DNA of 64,000 nt. It comes from Bacteroidota bacterium (GTDB lineage: Bacteria > Bacteroidota > Bacteroidia > 2-12-FULL-35-15). A program made the translations under genes and the position numbers. Below the pieces are notes generated by a model that saw nothing but the letters and a program-made list of their open reading frames with translations, made no database searches and had not been told where the DNA came from. The stretch's first letter is position 1. Each line of letters opens with the position of its first letter. Positions 17,178 through 25,600 of this stretch are shown piece by piece. The DNA is taken from positions 1 through 64,000 of the forward strand of contig SXIH01000036.1 of NCBI GenBank assembly GCA_005772895.1. The letters run 5' to 3'.

Positions 17178-18611
17178 ATGCAAATCCTTTTGCCACTTAC
17201 ATATTCCATTCTCATCATTTTTTTAATTCTGAAAATGAAGTTTTTTGATTGCCCGGCTTTGTCAAAACCTAAGTTAGTCGGCTTGTTTCTATTAAAAATC
17301 GTTTTCGGACTTATTGTCTATTACATATACATGTATCATTATGCTCCTACTGACTCCTATCTTTATTTTGAGGGAAGCAAAAATGTGTTTGATCGTTTTT
17401 TAGGAAATAGTTCTGAGGAAGTGCTAGGATGGAATGCTAGTTTTGATGATGTTTTTTATAACAACTCTAGAATCATAATTTATATCAATTTTTTTATTCA
17501 GTTCATCTCTCTTAATAATGTATTTGTTCATATTCTTTTCTTTTGCTTTTTTTCATTCATCGGTTTAACTGCTCTCTATAAAACATTTTATAAATACTTT
17601 CCTGATAAAAAAAACATTCTGATTCTTGGACTGTATTTGGTTCCATCAGTTTTGTTCTGGACTTCAGGAATCTATAAAGAAACAATTGCACTATGCTGTA
17701 TTGGATTTATAATTTATATATCAGATTTTGGATTGATAAAATCACTTTCTATTAAAACAATGTTGCCTTTAATACTATTGTTGGTCCTCTTATTTTTTAT
17801 TAAGATATACGTATTCTTGGCTTTAGTGCCTTTGTTGATGATAAATTGGCTAATAAGTAAAATGAACGGTAGAAAATATCTGCTCTATTTTTTGTTAATT
17901 TTTATTTCATTTTTAGTTATTGTTCATCTGATTTCTAAAACAAATAATCGTTTTAATGTTTATCAATTGATTGCTGACAAACAAGCAAAAGCAATAAGCG
18001 AAGCAAAGGGTGGAATATTTTTAGTGAACGAGTCTAATTTTGTTTGTGTAGATTATAATGATTCAATTTCCCTAGTTTCTAAACCTGATTCATGCTATTT
18101 TATTAAGCCAGGGAGCAGGTTTATGTCTTGGGAACTGGACAACATGAAAGACACGACATTTGTAAATAATTCAAAAGATTCATCCGTTTATAAAATTTTA
18201 TATAGAATAAAACCAGCTAATTCGGAAATTAGCATTAAAAAAATTGAACCCAATTTTATAGGTATTTATTCTTCAATTCCATTCGCAGTTGCGAACGTTT
18301 TTTTTCAACCCACTTTATTTAGCATTAAAAATGTATTGCAATTGTTTTCTTGGATTGAAAATATGTGGCTGTTGCTTTTGATTGTAATTGTAATTTTGTT
18401 TTTTGACAAGAAAATAATTCTTCAAAAAGAAGTAATATTACTTTGTGTTTTGTTTGCACTTATTCAATTTGCTTTGATTGGATTGACAACCCCAGTAGTT
18501 GGAGCAATGGTTCGATATAAAGTAACAGCGCTTCCGTTTTTGTTTACTATTTGTATGTTGTGTATTGATGGAGATAAACTTTTAAAGAAACTAAAACGTA
18601 CTAAAGATTAG
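17178..18611 (+). CDS. Multi-spanning membrane protein, possible glycan polymerase or glycosyltransferase
   Basis: A 477-residue protein with about ten hydrophobic helices and one large hydrophilic loop (residues 265-360) between helix groups. LVPSVLFWTSGIYKE in a middle helix pair and TTPVVGAMVRYKVTALPFLF near the end recall O-antigen polymerase or EpsG-like and GT-C membrane proteins, but no family-defining motif allows a firm call. It lies beside glycosyltransferase genes on the opposite strand and overlaps the convergent GT39-like gene by 11 bp. A near-consensus TACCTTTA sits just upstream (17166-17173). Confidence 0.72.
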   Translation: MQILLPLTYSILIIFLILKMKFFDCPALSKPKLVGLFLLKIVFGLIVYYIYMYHYAPTDSYLYFEGSKNVFDRFLGNSSEEVLGWNASFDDVFYNNSRIIIYINFFIQFISLNNVFVHILFFCFFSFIGLTALYKTFYKYFPDKKNILILGLYLVPSVLFWTSGIYKETIALCCIGFIIYISDFGLIKSLSIKTMLPLILLLVLLFFIKIYVFLALVPLLMINWLISKMNGRKYLLYFLLIFISFLVIVHLISKTNNRFNVYQLIADKQAKAISEAKGGIFLVNESNFVCVDYNDSISLVSKPDSCYFIKPGSRFMSWELDNMKDTTFVNNSKDSSVYKILYRIKPANSEISIKKIEPNFIGIYSSIPFAVANVFFQPTLFSIKNVLQLFSWIENMWLLLLIVIVILFFDKKIILQKEVILLCVLFALIQFALIGLTTPVVGAMVRYKVTALPFLFTICMLCIDGDKLLKKLKRTKD

Positions 18612-19986
18612 GATTTTTATAAAGAATCAGCTCAACCATCCCGCTTTTTATTTCTTTTTGTACAACCCAATTCTTCTTAATTGATTCTAGCTCTTCAATT
18701 CTATTTGTATTAATAATATTGCTATACAAAAAGTAAGGAAAATAATTAATGTTCGCATCTTCTATATCTGAATAATGAAATGTTGAGTCAGACAAATGAG
18801 AAACGTTTAAATTCATTGTTAATGGGAATTGTGTGCCAACCGAATTTTGTGGAATGTTGTTTTTTCGAATGTATTCGTTCATCTCTCTTTCAATTTTGAA
18901 ATAAGGAATTATTTTTAAGGATGAATCCCATGCATTACCATATCGTTGATTATAAAGGATGAAATTCCCAGATATTAAACAAACACCAATGAGTGTAAAC
19001 AGGGTTATCCTAACTTTTAGTTTTTCTATTTGTTGAATAAAATAACATACTGCTACTATCAATAAAGCAAACACAACTAAAAAATATTTGTGACCAATTG
19101 GATTTTTAATCAAAACCATAAATGTTGACATTACAAAAAACGAAATAAGAACATAACGGAGTAGCTCTTTGTGTTGAGATGATTTTGGTTTCTTAAAAAA
19201 ATAAAAACTAGAAAACAGGAAAATTATCCATAGAATAATTCCACCTAAATCAATATTCTTCCAAACAACATACATGAATTGTCGAAACATCATTAGCGCT
19301 CCGGAAAATTGTTCATGGTTGTTTTCTCTGATTGGAGAAAAAAGATACCAGCCAGTCTGTTGTTCGTGGTAAATAGCCCATAGGAGTAATATTAATATGG
19401 ATGGAATATAAACCCTGAAAAATTTTAAATCTAATTTTTTGTTCAAAATAAAATCAAGGATAAATAAAACGGAGGCTAACATTATTCCTCGTATGCTTAT
19501 CAAGCAAAGAAAAATAATTGCAATGGAAAACAAAATTCTTTTGTTATTATGCAATGCATTTAAGGATAGTAAAAAGAAGTAAAGGATAATAATATCGTAA
19601 CCCATCAACATTGATTGAGTAATAAATACAGGATGTACAAGTAGTAAAATAAGTGCAAATCCAATAGTCTTCTCATTTAAATATCGTTTAGCAAGTTTAA
19701 AAAATTCATAGATTGCACATAACAAAAACGGAAGCATTGCTAGATGTGAAACGGTTAATGTTTTGCCAAAACATTTCCAAATGAGAGTTAAATAGCTTGA
19801 ATGCAATGGAAATCCGCCCGTGTCATATTTCAAGGGAGCAATAAATCCATTCATTCCATTGTTGTAAAAACTTACAGATGTTGTCGAGAAAAAAGTACTA
19901 TCCCAAAAAAACGGAATGTTTAAACTGAAAAATGTCAGGAGAGAGAGAAGAATAAAAAAAGGAAGAAGAATTTTAGTGTTCGTCAT
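18601..19986 (-). CDS. GT39-like (ArnT/PMT type) membrane glycosyltransferase
   Basis: A 461-residue protein with about eleven transmembrane helices and a C-terminal soluble tail. After helix 1 the loop FFWDSTFFSTT and then DTGGFPLHSSYLTLIWKCFG place an acidic residue and a conserved H/P segment where GT-C glycosyltransferases that use polyprenyl-phosphate sugars have their catalytic region. It overlaps the upstream GT2 gene by 14 bp. The likely pathway is that the GT2 protein loads a sugar onto polyprenyl phosphate and this protein transfers it in the periplasm; this is inference. Confidence 0.72.
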   Translation of the reverse strand: MTNTKILLPFFILLSLLTFFSLNIPFFWDSTFFSTTSVSFYNNGMNGFIAPLKYDTGGFPLHSSYLTLIWKCFGKTLTVSHLAMLPFLLCAIYEFFKLAKRYLNEKTIGFALILLLVHPVFITQSMLMGYDIIILYFFLLSLNALHNNKRILFSIAIIFLCLISIRGIMLASVLFILDFILNKKLDLKFFRVYIPSILILLLWAIYHEQQTGWYLFSPIRENNHEQFSGALMMFRQFMYVVWKNIDLGGIILWIIFLFSSFYFFKKPKSSQHKELLRYVLISFFVMSTFMVLIKNPIGHKYFLVVFALLIVAVCYFIQQIEKLKVRITLFTLIGVCLISGNFILYNQRYGNAWDSSLKIIPYFKIEREMNEYIRKNNIPQNSVGTQFPLTMNLNVSHLSDSTFHYSDIEDANINYFPYFLYSNIINTNRIEELESIKKNWVVQKEIKSGMVELILYKNPNL

Positions 19987-20905
19987 CGCTTTTTACAATT
20001 TCAGAAATGCTGTATTGTGGTTTGTTGTTTAATGTTAGGTACATTCTTCCAATGTACTCGCCAATTATTCCAAGTGTGATTAAAATTAGCCCTCCGAATA
20101 AAATGATGAGCACAACAACAGTTGTCCAACCTTCAATAAAATTCTTAGCAATAAAATAATCGTATAAATATTTTAACAGTAAAATAAATCCAACTGCTGT
20201 TGCAATGCACCCGCTTATAGTTGCAAGTCGTAGGGGCAATACAGAAAATCCCGTAAACAATTTCATAAAAACAGAAACCGATTTTGAAAAAGTGTAATTG
20301 CTTTTTCCGTCAAAACGTTTTTGATGTTCAACAGGAATCTGACTTAAATTCTGAGTGATGGTTAAAATAATTCCATCTATGTAAGGATATGGCCCAGCAA
20401 ACTTGGAGATTTCTTTGACAGTAGATTTATTAATTATTTTAAAAGGCGAAAGGTATATTCCTTTTGGTTTGGATACTAGTATTTCAGCTACTTTCCCATT
20501 GGTGCTACTGCCAATATTTTTTACTGTAGTTTGTTTTAATGAAGTAAAGTTTGCATAACAAACGTCAAAGCCTTTTTTACATTCGTTATATAAACTAATA
20601 ATGTCAGCAGGATTGTGCTGCAAATCGTCATCCATTATCACACAATAATTTCCTTGTGTAATTCTTAATCCTGCAAGCAATGCGTTGTCTTGCCCGCAGT
20701 TTTTTCTGAAATTTATTCCTGTTATGTGTTTGTGTTGTTTGCTTAAGGAAACAATTTTTTTCCAGCTATCATCTTTGCTGCAATCGTTCACAAAAATAAT
20801 TTCATAAGAAACAGAAATGTTTTCCGAAATACGTTTTTGCAGCTCCTCAATTATGGAAGAGCTGTTATAAACTGGTATAACAATACTAATTTCTATTTCC
20901 TTCAT
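19973..20905 (-). CDS. GT2 glycosyltransferase with C-terminal membrane helices (GtrB/ArnC type)
   Basis: A 310-residue protein. ISIVIPVYNSSSII opens the GT-A domain, VNDCSKDDS and MDDDLQHNP give the nucleotide-sugar and metal-binding motifs, and two transmembrane helices (about residues 230-255 and 265-290) with LGIIGEYIGRMYL between them and the end match polyprenol-phosphate glycosyltransferases. The role is probably to make a polyprenyl-phosphate-linked sugar at the inner membrane. It overlaps both neighbours (4 bp and 14 bp), so the three minus-strand genes form an operon. Confidence 0.9.
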   Translation of the reverse strand: MKEIEISIVIPVYNSSSIIEELQKRISENISVSYEIIFVNDCSKDDSWKKIVSLSKQHKHITGINFRKNCGQDNALLAGLRITQGNYCVIMDDDLQHNPADIISLYNECKKGFDVCYANFTSLKQTTVKNIGSSTNGKVAEILVSKPKGIYLSPFKIINKSTVKEISKFAGPYPYIDGIILTITQNLSQIPVEHQKRFDGKSNYTFSKSVSVFMKLFTGFSVLPLRLATISGCIATAVGFILLLKYLYDYFIAKNFIEGWTTVVVLIILFGGLILITLGIIGEYIGRMYLTLNNKPQYSISEIVKSDDEH

Positions 20906-21498
20906 TTTCTAATTAGAATAATTACATCTTTGTCGAACCGATCAACAAGAGAATATTCAAATTTTAATTTTTTACTCAAATCGCTTAAAGCCTCTAACAA
21001 AGTTTTTTCTGTATATCTGAATGCTTGTTTTTTCCCTTCAACGTTTGCTGATGCTCTTGCCAATTTACCAATTATTCCTTTATTGTTGGAAAGATTATTT
21101 ACCGGCTCCGAAATAATAATTTGTGGAGCACATTCTAACATTTTTGTAAATAAGCTTTCTAAACTCATATTGAAATGATACAAAGAACCACAGATAATAC
21201 AAGTGTCAGCTTCAGGTAATTTAGCAATACTGAATATATCATTTCGCTCTGCAGAAAGTCCTTTTTTAATAGCATTTGCAACAAAAACTTCATTAATATC
21301 TATCCCTGTCCAAACAATTGATTTTTTTCTACAATATTCAGCAATAATAGTATCTCCAAAGCATATTTCTGTGACTTTTTTGCCTGAAATAAGTCTCAAA
21401 ACGGGTTTAAATCGCCTGTAATAATTACCTCTGTATAGAAGCGACATTACAAAGCGATAATAATTAATGTTACGGTATATAAAACTGGTTTCTGCCAC
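20902..21498 (-). CDS. Class I SAM-dependent methyltransferase-like protein
   Basis: A 198-residue protein beginning at a GTG (21496-21498); an internal ATG 17 codons later is a less likely start because the N-terminal helix would be lost. KKVTEICFGDTIIAEYC is a degenerate motif I, VWTGIDINEVF ends strand 2 with the acidic ribose-binding residue, and ADTCIICGSLYHF and PQIIISEPVNNL follow the methyltransferase strand order. It heads the operon with the GT2 and GT39-like genes and may modify the same glycan or lipid. Confidence 0.7.
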   Translation of the reverse strand: MAETSFIYRNINYYRFVMSLLYRGNYYRRFKPVLRLISGKKVTEICFGDTIIAEYCRKKSIVWTGIDINEVFVANAIKKGLSAERNDIFSIAKLPEADTCIICGSLYHFNMSLESLFTKMLECAPQIIISEPVNNLSNNKGIIGKLARASANVEGKKQAFRYTEKTLLEALSDLSKKLKFEYSLVDRFDKDVIILIRK

Positions 21499-21581
21499 TC
21501 TGTTTTTTATTTAAACAAATATAGGTGATTCAGGCAATATTTGAGGTGAAAACTCGTTACTAAAAGGTTTGGAATCCAACA

Positions 21582-21589
21582 TAAATTTG
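21582..21589 (+). promoter_or_regulatory. Candidate -7 box TAAATTTG for the porV-porU pair
   Basis: Matches TAnnTTTG and lies 18 bp before the ATG at 21608. It falls inside the longer open frame that begins at TTG 21569, which supports the later ATG as the true start. Confidence 0.45.
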
Positions 21590-21607
21590 CTTAATTTTAT
21601 AACAATT

Positions 21608-22687
21608 ATGAATAAAAAATTTTCTACTACTTCAATTGCTTTTTTAGGCTTTTTATCGTTAACATTTGCTCAGGCTCCGAAATACAGTAACGAGTTTTTA
21701 AGCATTGGTGTGGGTGCAAGAGCCCTTGGAATGTCAAATTCCTATGTAACTTCTGTAAATGATGTTACTTCTGGTTACTGGAATCCTGCTGGTTTGTTGG
21801 GGATAAAAAACCAACATCAAGTTGCGTTGATGCACAGTGAATATTTTGCGGGTATTGCAAAATACGATTATGGTGCTTTTGCTACACGATTGGATTCCAA
21901 TAGCGTTTTAGGAGTAAGTTTAGTGCGTTTTGGAGTGGATGATATTCCGAATACCACCGAATTAATTGACGCAAACGGGAATGTTGACTATGATAGAATT
22001 ACTACTTTTTCGGCTGTTGATTATGCTTTCCTTGTTTCATACGCAAAGCAGTTAAAAATTCCCGGACTCAGATTAGGCGGAAGCGCTAAAATTATTCGCA
22101 GAAAAGTGGGTGATTTTTCTGGTGCTTGGGGATTTGGTCTAGATGCTGGTGCTCAATACGATTATAAAAAATGGAAATTTGCTGCCATGGCACGTGATGT
22201 AACAACCACATTCAATGCATGGAGCACAAATTTGTCCGAAGAAACAAAAGCCGTTTTTGTTGCAACAGGAAATGAAATTCCAAGTAACTCTGTAGAAATA
22301 ACTTTACCTAAATTATTATTAGGAGCTGCAAGAAAATTCGATTTCACAGAAAAAATTTCTTTGCTTGCTGAATTGGATTTGGATGCAACATTTGATGGCA
22401 AAAGAAATGTTCTTATTAAAAGCAAGGCTGTCAGTTTAGATCCTCACATGGGATTGGAGGCGTCTTACATGGGAATTATTTTCTTGCGTGCTGGTATTGG
22501 AAATTATCAAACATATACCGATGCTGTTGGAAAAAAAATAAATACTATGCAGCCAAACATCGGAGTGGGAGTTAAGATTAAATCGGTTTACATCGATTAT
22601 GCTTTGACAGATATTGGTGATAAATCGGTTGCATTGTATTCCAATGTGTTTTCAATTAAAGTCGACATCAATAAAAAACCTAAATGA
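21608..22687 (+). CDS. PorV/PorQ family outer-membrane protein of the type IX secretion system
   Basis: About 359 residues from ATG 21608, chosen because a signal peptide (MNKKFSTTSIAFLGF...LTFAQ) follows directly. FLSIGVGARALGMSNSYV and SGYWNPAGL near the mature N-terminus are the hallmark of the PorV family of FadL-like barrels. PorV shuttles T9SS cargo to the attachment complex with the sortase PorU. The stop overlaps the PorU-like start by 4 bp (ATGA), so the two are translationally coupled. Confidence 0.88.
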   Translation: MNKKFSTTSIAFLGFLSLTFAQAPKYSNEFLSIGVGARALGMSNSYVTSVNDVTSGYWNPAGLLGIKNQHQVALMHSEYFAGIAKYDYGAFATRLDSNSVLGVSLVRFGVDDIPNTTELIDANGNVDYDRITTFSAVDYAFLVSYAKQLKIPGLRLGGSAKIIRRKVGDFSGAWGFGLDAGAQYDYKKWKFAAMARDVTTTFNAWSTNLSEETKAVFVATGNEIPSNSVEITLPKLLLGAARKFDFTEKISLLAELDLDATFDGKRNVLIKSKAVSLDPHMGLEASYMGIIFLRAGIGNYQTYTDAVGKKINTMQPNIGVGVKIKSVYIDYALTDIGDKSVALYSNVFSIKVDINKKPK

Positions 22688-25600
22688 TTAAACGCTTACT
22701 CGCTGTATGTTTAATTGTGTTTGTCACTTTTCAGGTGAAATCGCAGACCTATGGCAATGAGTGGATAAATTATTCCCAGTTTTATTACAAAATAAAGATT
22801 GCACAGAATGGAGTTTACAGAATAGACTCCGCAACATTGGCCGCTGCCGGAATTCCAATCGCGACCATCAATCCTAAATTTTTACAGATTTTTAATAAAG
22901 GTGTTCAGCAGTATATTTATGTTGAAGGCGAAAGTGACAATGTTTTTAATGGCAACGACTTCATAGAATTTTACGCTGAAAAAAATGACGGTTCACTCGA
23001 TTCGCTTTTATATACAAATTCTAGTTTTGTTCCAAACCCATATTATAGTTTAATAAACGATACGGCTGTTTATTTTTTAACCTGGAATGGATTAACAACA
23101 AACAACCGTATGAATGTTGATAGTGCTTCCGATTATTCAAGTTATGTTCCTGATAATTATTTTTTCAAAGATGTTGTTTCCGAATTTCATACTGGATATT
23201 ATGATGGTGAAACTCAACCTAGCGGAACAGATTCAAGATATACAAAGTCGGAAGGTTGGTTTGACGCAAATGTTATTAATTTGGGTGGTACAGGAAATTA
23301 TTCCATAAGCACACCTAATGTTTATTCCTCCGGACCGATGGCAAAATTTAAATCGGTTGTTCTTGGTGCGTCAAGAAATGTAAGTTTTACTCCGGATCAT
23401 CAATTACAAATTAATTTTAATTCATCTCTTTTAGTTGACACAAGCTTTACCGGATACGAAGCAAATAAATTTACTTATGGAATCCCTAGTGCTTCTCTCA
23501 GTGCAACTAATTCTGTTTTATTCAATAGTGTAAATCCTGGAGCATGGACATCAAACAGAACAGTTGTTTCTTATATCAATGTGAAATATCCTCATGATTT
23601 AAATTTAGAAGGAAGTTCAGCTTTTACTCTTTACGTACCAGATAGTCCACAGCCCAAAACATTTTTTTCTTTTACAAATTTTAATTCTTCCGGAACAATT
23701 CATTTTTATGATTTAACAAATGCTAAACGAATAAAAGTGGTTAGCGATGGAACAATTGATAGTGTGTTAATTCCAAATAGTTTGGAAGAAAAGAAGTGTT
23801 TCATTATTTCTAATGGATTTATTTCTTCAGTATCAACTTTAATTCCTGTTAGTCCTACATCGCAGTTTGTAGATTATGGTTCAATGTTATTAGATTCTGC
23901 ATACATTATTGTAACACATAAATCATTAATGACTTCGGCATTAACTTATCAAGCATACCGAAGTTCAGCTGCTGGTGGATTTCACAATGTGTTACTTAGT
24001 GATATAGACCAACTCTATGATCAGTTTTCTTATGGAGTTATAAAAAGTCCATTATCCATCAGGGGATTTAGTAATTATCTAATTAATACTTTTCCAACAC
24101 CTCCAAAAAATTTATTTCTCTTAGGAAAATCTTATCATATGCAATTGTTGCGAAATGATCCGACATATTATGCAGGAGATTTGGTGCCGTCTTTTGGAAA
24201 TCCCTCAAGCGATAATTTGTTTACTGCCGGATTGAGTGGTGGTGTTTTTGTTCCAGCAATTCCAACGGGTCGATTAGCAGCCAAAACAACTACTGATATA
24301 GATTATTATTATAATAAAGTAACACTTTATGAAAATCAAGCCCCGGCTGAATGGATGAAACAGGTTTTGCATTTTGGTGGTGGAAATGATTTGGTACAAC
24401 AAGCAAGTTTTAAAAATTATTTGTTGGGGTATGAAGCAACAATTGAAGACACCTTATTTGGGGGAAATGTAGCAACGTTTTTAAAAACAAGTTCTGCTCC
24501 AATTGATATCAATACTTCTGATACATTAGAGCAGTTTATGAATGATGGCGTTTCGTTATTGACATTTTTCGGACATGCTTCCGGAAGCGGTTTTGATTTG
24601 AGTATAGATGATATAGATTCCTATAATCCATTGCCCGGACATTATCCTTTTATGCTTGCCAATGGTTGCTACTCCGGAGATATTCATTCAACTGACATTA
24701 CAACATCGGAGGATTATGTAATCAAATATGATAAAGGAATGATTGGTTATTTAGCTTCTGTAGGACTAGGAATTCCATATGCTTTAAATATGTTTTCCTC
24801 CGAATTTTATAAACAAACAGCATTAAGGAATTATGGTAAAAATGTTGGCAGCACTATTAGAAATGTTATTGACTCACTTGATACGCCTTCACTTACTGAT
24901 CCTGTTGTTATTGCGACTCTTAATGAAATGACGTTGCATGGTGATCCTGCAATCATTATTAATTCACATCAAAAACCGGATTATAAAATTACTAATAGTG
25001 ATGTATATTTTGATTTGACACAAATCACTGATTCAATACATATATATATTGTCAGAACAAATATAGGAATGGCAACTGGTGATACGATTTTTACTAGGGC
25101 AAACAGAACATTTCCAAATGGAACAACTCAAGCCTATTATAATTTTTCTTTAGCGCCAACATTTAAGGATACTGTTTTAATAAAAATTCCCTGGGATCCA
25201 TCAAAAGATATTGGCTTAAATAAAGTGCAAGTGACTTTGGATTATTTTAATCGTGTAGATGAATTAAATGAATTAAATAATGAAACTACAGATATCAATT
25301 TTATAATAAATGGAGGAGATGTTGTTCCTGTTTATCCATACGAATTTGCTATTATCCCAAAAGATACCATTACATTAAAGGCATCTATTTCTGATATGTT
25401 TGCACCGCTTCGTAATTATAAATTTCAAATAGATACCTGTGATACATTTTCTAATCCATTGGAAGAATCTGCATTAATAAGTTCTACCGGAGGTGTAATT
25501 ACTTGGAAGCCTTCTTTTAATTTTAATCCACTTACAGTTTATTATTGGAGAGTTAGTCCGGACTCTACCAGTCCTTCAAATACTTTTATTTGGAGAGAAA

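Noticed and set aside
20837-21421. Plus-strand frames of 113 and 72 residues
   Set aside because: They are antisense to the GT2 and methyltransferase genes, which have clear motifs and overlapping starts.
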